Positions 50,345 through 59,763 of a stretch of 64,000 nt of DNA are shown here, piece after piece (the stretch's first letter is position 1; each line of letters begins with the position of its first letter). Location: assembly GCF_001307155.1 (NCBI RefSeq), contig NZ_CP012830.1, positions 6,074,501 to 6,138,500 of the forward strand, read 5' to 3'. Both the position numbers and the translations under genes were made by a program. A model generated the notes under the pieces. It worked only from the letters and a program-made list of their open reading frames with translations. It searched no databases and was not told where the DNA came from. This stretch comes from Pseudomonas fluorescens. Lineage in GTDB: Bacteria > Pseudomonadota > Gammaproteobacteria > Pseudomonadales > Pseudomonadaceae.

Positions 50345-51835
50345 CTATTGATAAACAGTTTTCGGCTCTTCGCGGCTGGCAACGCGTTGCTCGGACACAC
50401 CCACCGAATTACCGCCGAGCGCCACATACAACCGCACCGTGTCGAGATACTGCGCCGTCTTCACTCTGATTCGACCGAGTAACGCCTGCTCATAGGCACG
50501 CTCCGCCTCCAGCACCTGGAGAATGCTGTTCTCGCCTTGCGCGTAGGCTTGCTGGTTCAACCGAAAACTCGTTTCGGCCGCGCGTAATGCGTCCTCCTGC
50601 GCCAGGTTTTCTTCCGAGTCATGGTTGATTGCCTGCAGCGTGTCTGCGACCTGGCCAAAGGATTGAATAACCGTTTGCTGGTAGCCGGCGAGTGTCGCCT
50701 TGTAGCCGTCGACAGCTGCCTGACGTTCAGCCTTGAGCGTGCCTCCATCGAAGATCGGCCCCGCCAGCCCCGCAGCAAGACTCCAGAGTGCAGCGCCGCC
50801 ATTGCCTGCAGCCGCCTGGGCAAGAGACGCGGACAGCGTTACATGGGGATAGAGATTGGCTGTCGCGACCTCGACGGCGGCGCTGGCCATGTGCAATTCA
50901 GCTTCTGCTTGCAGTACATCCGGCCGGTCGTGGGCCATTTCCGAGGGCAAGCTGACTGGCACGCTTGACGGCAAGGCAAACTCGGAGAGATTGAAGTCCG
51001 GGGCGACCCAGTCTCCCGGGCCTTTTCCCGTCAGGACCGACAAAGCATGTCGGGCCGAATCACGCTGTTGAGCGAGGGGCGGCAACAGCGTGCGGTCCTG
51101 AGCGAGCCGCGTCTCGGCCAGCGAAACGTCGATCTGCGTGGTGGTGCCATTGGTGTGCGCCATGCGCACGAGCTCGAGGTTCTTCGCGTCATTGGCGAGC
51201 AGTTTCTCAACGGCTTCCATCTGTGCGTTTGCCGAAGCAACCAACAACGCCTGGCTCGCAACATCGCCGGTCAGGGTCAGGTACGCCGCTTCGTAGCGAT
51301 GTTTCTGCAGACTCGTAAACGCTTCCTTCTGCTCGACCAGCCGCTTGGTACCGCCAAAAGCGTCAAGGTCGAAGCCAACCCGTGGCCCAATCGAGTAGAA
51401 ATTAGAGACGGTTGGCTCGGGCCCGTTGTGGGTCCGTTGGCGGCCAGCCTGGGCGCCAAAATCGACCTGCGGATACAGTGCACCCTCAGCCGCGGCAACA
51501 GAGGATGCCGCTTGGCGGATCGTTGCATCTGCCGCCACGAGCTCAAGATTGCCGTCGATTACCCGACGTACAACCTTGTCGAGCTTGGGCGAATGGAAGG
51601 CAGACCACCAGTCACCGCTGACCTTCTTGCCAAGCTCAATGTGCTGTTCAGCAACCTTGTTGCCGCCCTCGCCGAGACGCTGCTCGGCCTGTTGATCATA
51701 GTGCTGCGACAGGGTCTGCGCGGGCTCTTTATAGTCAGGGCCGACGGTACAGGCGGACAGGAACATCAACGCCGACACCGCACCGACCGTTGTTTGGAAC
51801 TGCTGTCTGTTGAGTACGAACGTATTGGATTTCAT
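50345..51835 (-). CDS. NodT-family outer-membrane efflux lipoprotein of EmrAB-like system
   Basis: This 496-residue TolC-like outer-membrane factor has a lipobox-like signal (VGAVSALMFLSACTVGPDYKEP). Two outer-membrane-factor repeats follow (VDFGAQAGRQRTHNGPEPTVSNFYSIGPRVGFDLD; PHVTLSASLAQAAAGNGG). The start ATG 51835 (GGAG upstream) is preferred to the longer open frame to 51889. It is the third gene of a TetR-controlled tripartite efflux operon, with MFS pump and HlyD adaptor upstream. Confidence 0.92.
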   Translation of the reverse strand: MKSNTFVLNRQQFQTTVGAVSALMFLSACTVGPDYKEPAQTLSQHYDQQAEQRLGEGGNKVAEQHIELGKKVSGDWWSAFHSPKLDKVVRRVIDGNLELVAADATIRQAASSVAAAEGALYPQVDFGAQAGRQRTHNGPEPTVSNFYSIGPRVGFDLDAFGGTKRLVEQKEAFTSLQKHRYEAAYLTLTGDVASQALLVASANAQMEAVEKLLANDAKNLELVRMAHTNGTTTQIDVSLAETRLAQDRTLLPPLAQQRDSARHALSVLTGKGPGDWVAPDFNLSEFALPSSVPVSLPSEMAHDRPDVLQAEAELHMASAAVEVATANLYPHVTLSASLAQAAAGNGGAALWSLAAGLAGPIFDGGTLKAERQAAVDGYKATLAGYQQTVIQSFGQVADTLQAINHDSEENLAQEDALRAAETSFRLNQQAYAQGENSILQVLEAERAYEQALLGRIRVKTAQYLDTVRLYVALGGNSVGVSEQRVASREEPKTVYQ

Positions 51836-51854
51836 TGGGCAGACTCCACGAAAA

Positions 51855-53354
51855 CTAGTTGGTCGGAACGGGTTTGCGAAGAAAGACAACCAGTGGGCTC
51901 ACCACCAGCATCGCCAGCATCAAAATCTTGAACTGGCCGATAACCGCGATAAAAGCCGCCTGGCCGGTGATCATTTCGTTAAGCCCCCCGAGTGCTTGCA
52001 AGGACGCCGACGCCGTCATCGAATGTGCAGCGGCGCGATAAGGCGTCAGATGGCTTGCCAGCGCCACGTGCATCGTTTGCGTGTTGTTGAAGAAGAACAC
52101 TTGCACGATGGCAACGCCGAGGGTGCTGCCGTAGACACGGGCCAGATTGAAAAAACCGGTACCTTCCGGACGGAACCTGGGATCGAGCGTGCTGAAAGCC
52201 ACCTTACTGATCGCCGGCATCAAGATGCCGAGGCCGATACCCTGGAGTGCACCGGCCACCGCCACGGGCCACCAGTCCATCAACGGCGAATAGCCGAGCA
52301 TCAGCCAGTTGGCATACGCCACCAGCGCCACACCCGCGGCAACAAAGAGTCGCGAGTCGATACGTGCAGGAACCCGGCCCATCAGCAGAAATGCACCGAC
52401 AAGCCCTACCCCTCGCGGTATCGTCAGGTAGCCGGTCGTGTCAGGTGGGTATCCGAGAATTTCATCCAGCATCGGCGATGTCAGGGCCATCGTTGGCAAC
52501 AGCACAAAACCCAGTGCGAAAAAGATGATCGTCGACAGCACGAAATTGCGGTCTTTGAACAAATTCTTGTTGAGGAAATGCACCTTTGCGGTCAGCACAT
52601 GAACAACGAACAGGTAGAGCCCCAGTGCACCTGCCAGCGCCTCCAGCCAGATCTCGGGCGAAGCAAACCAGTCCAGACGCTCTCCGCGGTCGAGCAGCAT
52701 TTGCAACCCGATCATTCCCAGCGTGAAGGTGCCGACGCCGAAGAAGTCGAAAGGCAGACTTTTCTCGGCCTTTTTCTCGGCCAGCAACAACGTCACCACC
52801 ACGAAGATAAACGCCGTTAGCGGAAGGCTGATGGAGAACATCGAGCGCCAGTCGTAATGCTCGCAGACCCAACCACCGATACTCGGGCCGCTGACGATGC
52901 CCAAGAGCACAATGGCCGTGAACATCGAGCCGAATTTCGCGCGCCGCGCAGGTGGCAGTGTCTCCATTGCAATGGCCATCGAAAGCGGTGCCAGCAAGCC
53001 ACTCGCGGCGCCTTGAATGATGCGCGCACCGACGAACTCCAGCGGAGTCGTTGCCTGCATGGCGAGCAACAAGCCAAGGACGAACAAGGCTATCGCGGCT
53101 TGATACACAACTTTCAGGCCGTAGCGTCCGGCGAGCCACTGCGCAATCGGCAGCGTTATGGCGCTCGCCGCGAGGTATGAAGTGAATACCCAGCCAGCCT
53201 CGTCATCGGTCATCGATATGGCGCCCTGAATAAACCTCAGTGCCGCATTCGGCAGAGGCAGGTTCGCCGACTGCATATAGGTCGCGAGCAATGCCGCGAA
53301 CCTGAGCGTGCGCGAGCCCTCTCCCGCCGGGTTTCCAGCAAGACTGGCGTTCAT
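51855..53354 (-). CDS. DHA2-type MFS multidrug efflux transporter (EmrB-like)
   Basis: This 499-residue proton-driven drug pump of the 14-helix DHA2 family shows EmrB-like motifs: MTDDEAGWVFTSYLAASAITLPIAQWLAGRYG (loop 2-3) and FVGARIIQGAASGLLAPLSMA. Its ATG overlaps the adaptor's stop by ATGA (53351-53354). It works with the HlyD adaptor and the NodT lipoprotein to expel hydrophobic toxic compounds. Substrate not readable. Confidence 0.93.
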   Translation of the reverse strand: MNASLAGNPAGEGSRTLRFAALLATYMQSANLPLPNAALRFIQGAISMTDDEAGWVFTSYLAASAITLPIAQWLAGRYGLKVVYQAAIALFVLGLLLAMQATTPLEFVGARIIQGAASGLLAPLSMAIAMETLPPARRAKFGSMFTAIVLLGIVSGPSIGGWVCEHYDWRSMFSISLPLTAFIFVVVTLLLAEKKAEKSLPFDFFGVGTFTLGMIGLQMLLDRGERLDWFASPEIWLEALAGALGLYLFVVHVLTAKVHFLNKNLFKDRNFVLSTIIFFALGFVLLPTMALTSPMLDEILGYPPDTTGYLTIPRGVGLVGAFLLMGRVPARIDSRLFVAAGVALVAYANWLMLGYSPLMDWWPVAVAGALQGIGLGILMPAISKVAFSTLDPRFRPEGTGFFNLARVYGSTLGVAIVQVFFFNNTQTMHVALASHLTPYRAAAHSMTASASLQALGGLNEMITGQAAFIAVIGQFKILMLAMLVVSPLVVFLRKPVPTN

Positions 53355-54490
53355 CGGTCGGTACCTGCGGTTAACAGAGCCTTGAGTGGGTGCCACCAAG
53401 GCGTGCGATACCCGGTGTCGACTTTGACCGTGGCGCTGGTACCCGAGAAAAGCGGCAGAGCAGGATCCACTTCATCGAGTTCGAGTCGAACCGGTACCCG
53501 CTGGACAACCTTGACCCAGTTGCCGGTCGCATTTTCCGGTGGCAGCAGTGCGAAGTCCGACCCGGCACCCGGACTCATACTGGTCACGTGGGCTTTGAAT
53601 ACATGATCAGGGTACGTATCGACACTGATGGTTGCTTCCTGGCCCCGACGCATATGGGTCACTTCCGTTTCGCGAAAGTTGGCCTCAACCCAGATCTGGC
53701 GATCGGACAGCAAAGCAAAGGCCGGCGCACCGCTGTTGACGTAGTTGCCCACCTGCAAATCGTCGACCTTGGCCACGATGCCATCCTGCGGCGCATACAC
53801 CGTCGCGTACGAGAGATAAAGCTGCGCTTCGTCGAGCTGAGCCTTGGCCTCGCGCACCATCGGGTGTTTATCGGCTTCGATGTCCGGATTGCCGTTCAAG
53901 GCAACGACCGTGCTGGCGATCTGCTGTTCGATCGACGCTATTCGTTGCCGGGCAACTTTAAGGTCGGTGTCTGCACGCTCGTAAATGGCGCGCGAGACGA
54001 ACTCGGTGGCGACCAGGGCTTTCTTGCGGGCAAATTCCCGCTGGTCGAAATCCGCCGACTCTTTGGCCGATTGCAGTTCCGCCTGCTGCTGGCGGTAGCT
54101 TGCCTTGAGTCCATCGATGCGAAGCCGCGCGACGCTCAGCTGCGCTTCTGCACGGTTAATCGCGATCTGGAACGGCTCCGGGTTGATCCGAAACAGCACC
54201 TGGCCCTTGCGAACAGGCTGATTGTCCTCGACCGCGATTTCGACAACTTGTCCGGAAACGCGAGCGTTGATCGACGCCTTCGCTACTCGGGCATAGGCGT
54301 TATCGGTCGAAACGTAGGGCTCGCCCGTCACATAGTGTGAGTACCCAACCGCTGCGACGAGAGCAGGAACACCCACCATAAGGAGTGGTCGCAACTTCTC
54401 TTTAAACGGTTTCTTGATGGGCCTGTCGGCCTGGTTCGGCCCTGGGTGCTCGAAGGTTTGCGAAGCTGGAATGTCGAACTGTCTGGTCAT
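53351..54490 (-). CDS. HlyD-family efflux adaptor (EmrA-like)
   Basis: This 379-residue membrane-fusion protein has a short cytoplasmic N-terminus, one membrane segment (LLMVGVPALVAAVGYSHYV, about residues 36-54) and biotinyl-lipoyl and coiled-coil parts (INARVSGQVVEIAVEDNQPVRKGQVLF; coiled coil about 110-190). The ATG at 54490 is chosen from the much longer open frame to 54730 because it fits the family N-terminus. First gene of the efflux operon; divergent from tetR. Confidence 0.92.
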   Translation of the reverse strand: MTRQFDIPASQTFEHPGPNQADRPIKKPFKEKLRPLLMVGVPALVAAVGYSHYVTGEPYVSTDNAYARVAKASINARVSGQVVEIAVEDNQPVRKGQVLFRINPEPFQIAINRAEAQLSVARLRIDGLKASYRQQQAELQSAKESADFDQREFARKKALVATEFVSRAIYERADTDLKVARQRIASIEQQIASTVVALNGNPDIEADKHPMVREAKAQLDEAQLYLSYATVYAPQDGIVAKVDDLQVGNYVNSGAPAFALLSDRQIWVEANFRETEVTHMRRGQEATISVDTYPDHVFKAHVTSMSPGAGSDFALLPPENATGNWVKVVQRVPVRLELDEVDPALPLFSGTSATVKVDTGYRTPWWHPLKALLTAGTDR

Positions 54491-54668
54491 GATCGAATAC
54501 ACCTTTAACCGGGAAATCGGGCTAACACGGGCAACGATCGCCTGCGACCCTGATGTCAATAATTGCTGTGAGGAATCAATCTCGTGTGCGTCAGGAGGAT
54601 CGCTCTGCCGCACCTGTTTCATCGCCGCAATACCCAGTTCGAGCTCCGCTGCAACAAACCTGAAATTC

Positions 54669-54760
54669 AGGAACTTCTGGTTCCTTAATTTTGTGCGATG
54701 GTGTAAGAATATGCCGTGACTCACCTTCATTCAAGGAATTTGTACAACATGGCACAAAAT
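54669..54760. promoter_or_regulatory. Candidate TetR operators in the efflux intergenic region
   Basis: The dyad AGGAAC-TTCTG-GTTCCT (54669-54685) and the wider inverted pair ATTTTGTGC (54688-54696) / GCACAAAAT (54752-54760) lie between the divergent adaptor and tetR genes. The last arm is inside the first codons of tetR. Candidates only. Confidence 0.4.
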
Positions 54761-55372
54761 AAAACTGCAGAGGGCAAAGGCCGTGGCCGCCCTCGCGCGT
54801 ATGACCCGCAGACAGCGCTGCAGCAGGCGCTTGGGGTGTTCTGGAGCACCGGATATTCCGGCGCCTCTCTGGATAGCATTGCGACGGCGGCCGGCATGAA
54901 TCGCCCAAGCCTCTATGCGGCATTCGGCGACAAGCACGCGCTCTACATCAAAGCGCTTGAGCAGTATTGGGAATTTGCCGCGGCGGCCATGCATGAGGCG
55001 CTGACAGACAACACGCTGACGCTGGAGCAGGCGTTGATGCGTTTCTATGAGGGGCAGTTGTCGATCTACTTCTCGGGCGAAGGCCAACCGCGTGGCTGCT
55101 TTGCGATTGGTACGGCGACTACCGAGGCCGTCGAGGATGCTGAAATACGCGACGTGCTTTCGGATCGACTGAGCAGGCTCGATACCGAACTCGAAACGCG
55201 TCTACGGGCAGCGATCGATTCCGGCGAGTTGAAAAGCGATGCCGACCCTGCAGCCCTTGCCGTACTCGCGTCATCCCTGCTGCACAGCATTTCGATACGT
55301 GCTCGGGCGGGCAAATCCCGCGAAGAATTAACGGAACTTGCACGCAATGCGGTCAGCGTGATCTGCGGCTAA
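54749..55372 (+). CDS. TetR-family regulator of the efflux operon
   Basis: This 207-residue TetR-type repressor has the helix-turn-helix in LDSIATAAGMNRPSLYAAFGDKHALYIKAL (about residues 40-68) and a ligand-binding helical C-terminus with FAIGTATTEAVED. It is divergent from the EmrAB-like operon, so it most likely represses it. ATG 54749 is chosen; an in-frame extension begins at 54716. Confidence 0.92.
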   Translation: MAQNKTAEGKGRGRPRAYDPQTALQQALGVFWSTGYSGASLDSIATAAGMNRPSLYAAFGDKHALYIKALEQYWEFAAAAMHEALTDNTLTLEQALMRFYEGQLSIYFSGEGQPRGCFAIGTATTEAVEDAEIRDVLSDRLSRLDTELETRLRAAIDSGELKSDADPAALAVLASSLLHSISIRARAGKSREELTELARNAVSVICG

Positions 55373-55409
55373 TTGACCTCGGCAGCTGTCGGGTTTGTGA
55401 GGTTTTATC

Positions 55410-55934
55410 GTGGGTGAAAGACTCGAAGATATTCTTGCCGAGCAGCTTGCAGTGATTTTCTGTGGCATCAATCCGGGCATGACGGCCGCCGCCCAGGGGC
55501 ATCATTTTGCGGGTCGCGGCAATCGTTTCTGGCGCACACTCCATCTCGCCGGTTTTACGCCGGAGGAAGTACGCCCGGAACACGATCGAACGATCTTGCA
55601 ATACCAGTGTGGATTAACCGCCGTGGTCGAACGGCCAACGGCTCGGGCGGATCAGCTGTCTGCACATGAGTTCATCGCTGCCGCTGCCGATTTTGAACAA
55701 AAGATCGCACGCTATGCACCACGTTTTGTGGCGTTTCTCGGCAAAGCCGCGTACGGCGCATTATCCGGTCAACGAGAAATTGCATGGGGGCTTCAGTCAA
55801 AAACCTTTGGTAATGCCTCGGTCTGGGTCCTGCCCAACCCCAGTGGACGAAATCGCGCGTTCACGCAGGATCAACTGGTCGGTGCTTACCGCCAACTCTG
55901 CCTGGCAGCAGGTTCGGATCGGTTTTCCGGTTGA
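55410..55934 (+). CDS. mug: G/U(T)-mismatch-specific DNA glycosylase
   Basis: This 174-residue DNA repair glycosylase of the Mug/TDG family removes uracil or ethenocytosine opposite guanine. Family motifs are FCGINPGM (catalytic loop), FAGRGNRFWRTLHLAG and the DNA-intercalating region VLPNPSGRNRAF. It starts at GTG 55410, 37 bp after tetR. Not functionally linked to neighbours. Confidence 0.93.
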   Translation: MGERLEDILAEQLAVIFCGINPGMTAAAQGHHFAGRGNRFWRTLHLAGFTPEEVRPEHDRTILQYQCGLTAVVERPTARADQLSAHEFIAAAADFEQKIARYAPRFVAFLGKAAYGALSGQREIAWGLQSKTFGNASVWVLPNPSGRNRAFTQDQLVGAYRQLCLAAGSDRFSG

Positions 55935-56025
55935 TCCGAGGTCACTTTACTTTTCCGTCATACAGGGGATAGATAGCGTGTTACGCCGCCTACTTGATAC
56001 CTGATGTAATCAATCGAGAGATACG

Positions 56026-56940
56026 ATGCCCCGGCATTTTGACGATGTGCAACTCGGCAGCATTGAGCTGTTCTGTTTAGCCGTTGAGTTTGAGAGTTTC
56101 ACTGCCGCCGCACAGGCCGCCGGTGTGACGCCTGCCGCCGTGAGCCGCTCGGTGTCACGCCTGGAGGAGCGTCTGGCGGTGCGCTTGTTTGTACGCACCA
56201 CCCGGCAGATACGCCTGACCGAGGCAGGTCGGGTCTATTACGAGCAATGCCGGCAAGCGTTGACTCAACTGGTTGACGCGGAACGTAAAGTGACGGGCCA
56301 GCAGCAGGCGCCCTCAGGGGAATTGCGAATCAGCGCACCGACACCCTATGCGCATTTTCGACTCTTACCACGCCTTGCCGAGTTTCGTCGACGCTATCCA
56401 CTGGTCAAGGTAGTCGTGCACGTCAGTAACCGGAACATCGATTTCGCTGAAGAGGGTTACGATCTGGCTATCCGCGGTCGAGCGCCTGATGACTCGGCGC
56501 TGATTGCGCGCACACTCGAGAATGCGGAGCTGGTGGTCGTAGCCTCTCCTGAATACCTTCGGCAGCATGGCGTTCCGCAGGCACTGTCGGACCTGGAGTC
56601 ACACGATTGCATTCAATTCGAACTGCCCAGCAGCGGAAGGAATGTGCCGTGGACCTTCATCGTCGATCAGCGGTCGGTGAGCGTGAACACCTCTGGAAAT
56701 ACCACCTGCCTTGAAGATTATCTGGCAACGATCACGATGGCCAGACACGGCGCCGGGATCGTGCAGGCGTACCGGTTTACCGTTCAGGCGCAAATCGAAA
56801 GCGGTGAACTAGTCGAGGTACTCGGGGAGTTTGGTGGCGCTACCCGCCCCTTCATGTTGCTGTATCCCCATGCCCGCTATCTACCGATGAAAGTCAGAGC
56901 GCTGATTGATTTCTTGACGGCCCCAGAGTCAGTTCATTGA
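56026..56940 (+). CDS. LysR-family transcriptional regulator
   Basis: This 304-residue LysR-type regulator has the winged helix IELFCLAVEFESFTAAAQAAGVTPAAVSRSVSRLEERL and an effector domain of the aminoethylphosphonate/CrgA-like kind (DFAEEGYDLAIRGRAPDDSALIARTL). It converges on the deacylase gene at 57011 with no shared promoter. Target unknown. Confidence 0.9.
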   Translation: MPRHFDDVQLGSIELFCLAVEFESFTAAAQAAGVTPAAVSRSVSRLEERLAVRLFVRTTRQIRLTEAGRVYYEQCRQALTQLVDAERKVTGQQQAPSGELRISAPTPYAHFRLLPRLAEFRRRYPLVKVVVHVSNRNIDFAEEGYDLAIRGRAPDDSALIARTLENAELVVVASPEYLRQHGVPQALSDLESHDCIQFELPSSGRNVPWTFIVDQRSVSVNTSGNTTCLEDYLATITMARHGAGIVQAYRFTVQAQIESGELVEVLGEFGGATRPFMLLYPHARYLPMKVRALIDFLTAPESVH

Positions 56941-57010
56941 TTGCCAGGTCAGGTGCTCTTTCTCTGGGGGCTGAACACAAACCGATTTGGAAGGCTGCCG
57001 CTTCCCCCTT

Positions 57011-58027
57011 CTAGTTCGGGTCCAACAATCCTCCACTCCAGTTACACGACACCCGGGTTCCGGTGAATTTCGCCACCACCATGCCCTGTTGCACAAGGCG
57101 ATCCCGATAACGTGTCACCATCCGGCCCGCTTGCTCGGCAAACAGCAACACTGCGGAAGATGGATCACCCGGACGCCCCAGAATCCGCGCAAACCGCTGC
57201 CCTTCTTCGACAAAATCGCCCAGCTCCTTTTCAAAGATCAGCACCCCGGGCTGCGGCGCGAGAATGGTCTCCATGTGACTCATCTCTATCGCCTCGACAG
57301 GCCAATCGCCTGGCGACAGCGGCTCATCGATCACCCCGCACGCGCAAAGCCAGGCGTATAGCCCCGCAGCATCCTGCTCGGCAAACCGGTCGCTGACATC
57401 GCCCTGCCCACGCAACTCCAGGGTCGCCGCCAGATGCTGATCGGTGACGCCATCGCGCAGCCAGGGCGCGATGATGGTTTCCTCGAAAGAGCCATCGCCA
57501 CCGTCATCCCAGATGATCGCCACCTCCATCTTCATCGCCGCCGCAAGTTCACGGCCACGTGGCCAGAAACTGCGATGAACGTAGAGGTACGGTAGCGCCT
57601 CGTCATCGGTGTGCAGATCAAGCATTACATCCGCCGTAGCCGCCAGTTGTACCAGGCTTTTTTGCCAGGCCTGGACAGGAGTCGAAGGCCGAGCCATCGC
57701 TGTCGACTGGTCGAATGAACGGTTGAAGTTATGGCCCGTGGCGTCGTGAAACCGACCGAGTATTCGCCCATGGCGAAACTGTCCGATGCCCAGGGGATTG
57801 GCCTGGGGCACCACGGTCACACTACCCTTGAGCCGGCCCTCGGCCTCGGCGATATGGAGTCGCTGCATCAACAGATGCAGGACCAGCATCCCAGCGATTT
57901 CATCGGCGTGCACCCCCGCCTGCAAGTGCACCTTCGGTCCGCCGCCATTGCCCTCGAATCGCCACACACCGACCCGCACCGCGTCGCCATTATTGTTCCG
58001 AACCGCGAACGAAATGTCCTGCGCCAT
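57011..58027 (-). CDS. M14 succinylglutamate desuccinylase/aspartoacylase family deacylase
   Basis: This 338-residue zinc amidohydrolase has ligands His40 and Glu43 (GVHADEIAG) and His139 (VMLDLHTDDE). The carboxylate-binding NFNRSFD is present, as is a C-terminal small barrel (ILAPQPGVLIFEKELGDFVEEGQRF). Last gene of the amino-acid ABC operon from 63433. It is a distant paralogue of the enzyme at 28977 and has the same genetic setting, which supports a role in deacylating an imported N-acyl amino acid. Cytoplasmic. Confidence 0.88.
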   Translation of the reverse strand: MAQDISFAVRNNNGDAVRVGVWRFEGNGGGPKVHLQAGVHADEIAGMLVLHLLMQRLHIAEAEGRLKGSVTVVPQANPLGIGQFRHGRILGRFHDATGHNFNRSFDQSTAMARPSTPVQAWQKSLVQLAATADVMLDLHTDDEALPYLYVHRSFWPRGRELAAAMKMEVAIIWDDGGDGSFEETIIAPWLRDGVTDQHLAATLELRGQGDVSDRFAEQDAAGLYAWLCACGVIDEPLSPGDWPVEAIEMSHMETILAPQPGVLIFEKELGDFVEEGQRFARILGRPGDPSSAVLLFAEQAGRMVTRYRDRLVQQGMVVAKFTGTRVSCNWSGGLLDPN

Positions 58028-58042
58028 ATGCTTGTCCTCTCG

Positions 58043-59056
58043 TCATGACTGTTGACCCCGATGCTCGACGGACTCTGGATCGAGGGATGCCTGAGCCCCG
58101 AAACCTTCAGCTCCGCCAACGAGCTCGCTGTCGGTTGTTGCGGGATAAAGGGGTTGCGTCACGGAGCATTCGGCGCCGACGACGTCTTGTGCCGGGTGAC
58201 GGCCAACGATCATCGCCAAGGTGCCGCTGACCGCGATCAGCCCGGCGCCGATCATCAGCGACTCATCCATCAGCGTGCCCCAGACCAGGTTCGATAGCAG
58301 GAACGCCCAGACCAACCCGGTGTACTCGAACGGCGCCAGCAAAATCGCCGTGGCCCGCTGGAAACTGGCGAACAGCAAGAACTGCCCGATACCGCCCACC
58401 AACCCGGCACCCAGCATCCCCAGCCAGGCCGAAGTCGGCGACGGAGTGTGGGTCCAAGGCAACGCCAGCATCATGCAAATGACAAACACCCCATTGGTGA
58501 TCAGCATCTGTTCCAGCACTGACGTCTGGTCATCCACCTGCCGCAACTGGATGTAGGTGAAAGCCCAGCACATCGCTGCCAACAGCGTCAGCACGATCGG
58601 CAAGGGCTCGGTCATATTGCTGGGGCGACAGGCAATCATCACGCCGACAAAGCCGATGACCAGGGTGAACCACTGCCAGCCGCTGGCACGTTCCTTGAGG
58701 ATGACGACCGCCAGCACCGTGACCATGATCGGTGCCGAAAAATACAGCGTGGTCATCTCCGCCAGAGTCAGGTCCCGGGCTGCCGTGTAATACAGCAGCC
58801 AGGCAACGAGCGACAGCAACCCGCGCACCACCAGCAAGCGCCGGCTCGGTGAACGCCAGGCCCGTTGAACCAGCCGCAGGCGTCCGGCCAATAGGCAGAC
58901 GACCACCACCACGAGGCTGCGCCAGAACAGGATGCTGACCACCGAGTAGTCGGCCACCAACCATTTGATGCTCGCATCCTGCAACGCCAGGAATGCGTAA
59001 CCCAAGGTGCACAGGCCGATGCCCTGCAACGACCGGTCAACCCGTGGCGCGCTCAT
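58043..59056 (-). CDS. EamA/DMT-family transporter
   Basis: This 337-residue inner-membrane protein has about ten helices and two EamA repeats (IGLCTLGYAFLALQDASIKWLV ...; MCWAFTYIQLRQVDDQTSVLEQ ...). Drug/metabolite transporters often export amino acids or metabolites. It overlaps the permease stop by one base (59056) and so sits inside the ABC operon, 15 bp before the deacylase. It could export a product or by-product. The C-terminal tail (about 305-337) is polar. Confidence 0.9.
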   Translation of the reverse strand: MSAPRVDRSLQGIGLCTLGYAFLALQDASIKWLVADYSVVSILFWRSLVVVVVCLLAGRLRLVQRAWRSPSRRLLVVRGLLSLVAWLLYYTAARDLTLAEMTTLYFSAPIMVTVLAVVILKERASGWQWFTLVIGFVGVMIACRPSNMTEPLPIVLTLLAAMCWAFTYIQLRQVDDQTSVLEQMLITNGVFVICMMLALPWTHTPSPTSAWLGMLGAGLVGGIGQFLLFASFQRATAILLAPFEYTGLVWAFLLSNLVWGTLMDESLMIGAGLIAVSGTLAMIVGRHPAQDVVGAECSVTQPLYPATTDSELVGGAEGFGAQASLDPESVEHRGQQS

Positions 59057-59763
59057 TACACCGCCCTGCGCAGCGGCGTCCCGCGCCGTTCGGCAAAGGC
59101 GAACAGCGCCTCGATCAGGAACGTCAGGCAGACATACACCCCGGCCACCAGCAGCAACGGTTGATAGACTTGCAGGGTCTGGGCACGGACCACGTTGGCG
59201 GCGCCCAGCAGATCAATCACCGCGATGGTCGAGGCCAGCGCCGTGGACTTCAGCAACATCACGGTCTCCCCGGCCAATGTCGGCAACAGCAACCGCATGG
59301 CCCGTGGCAAGCGCACCCGCAGCAAGGACTGGCGCGGGGTCATGCCAAACGCCGAGGCGGCTTCCATTTCACCTTTTGGCACCGCCAGCAGGCCGCCGCG
59401 AATCACTTCGCCCACATAGGCCCCCACCGACAGCACCAGAGCGAACACGATGTACCAGTAGCCGTCACGCAGATAAGGCCAGAGAAAACTGCCACGAATC
59501 AGCGGAAACTGCGCAAACAGACTGCCAAGCCCGTAATAGAAGATGTAGATCTGGATCAGTAACGGTGTCCCGCGAAACACGCTGGTGTAGAACAGGCTGG
59601 CCTTGGCGATGACGTTATTCTTCGAGATCCGGGCCAGCGCCACCAGCACCGCCAGCACAAAACCGAACGCACTGGCAAACAACAGCAGGGTGATGCTCGT
59701 TTGCAGCCCTCGGCCCAACAGCGCCGCGTACTCAACTATCCACGCTGGAATCATTTCATTCAC
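59056..59763 (-). CDS. Polar amino-acid ABC transporter permease (HisM type)
   Basis: This 235-residue permease has about five segments and the EAA loop MEAASAFGMTPRQSLLRVRLPRAMRLLLP. It also has FRGTPLLIQIYIFYYGLGSL. It overlaps the preceding permease (59760-59763) and the following EamA gene. Forms the channel with its partner. Confidence 0.92.
   Translation of the reverse strand: MNEMIPAWIVEYAALLGRGLQTSITLLLFASAFGFVLAVLVALARISKNNVIAKASLFYTSVFRGTPLLIQIYIFYYGLGSLFAQFPLIRGSFLWPYLRDGYWYIVFALVLSVGAYVGEVIRGGLLAVPKGEMEAASAFGMTPRQSLLRVRLPRAMRLLLPTLAGETVMLLKSTALASTIAVIDLLGAANVVRAQTLQVYQPLLLVAGVYVCLTFLIEALFAFAERRGTPLRRAV

Noticed and set aside
51047..51931. 294-codon plus-strand open frame
   Set aside because: Antisense shadow of the NodT lipoprotein gene of the efflux operon.
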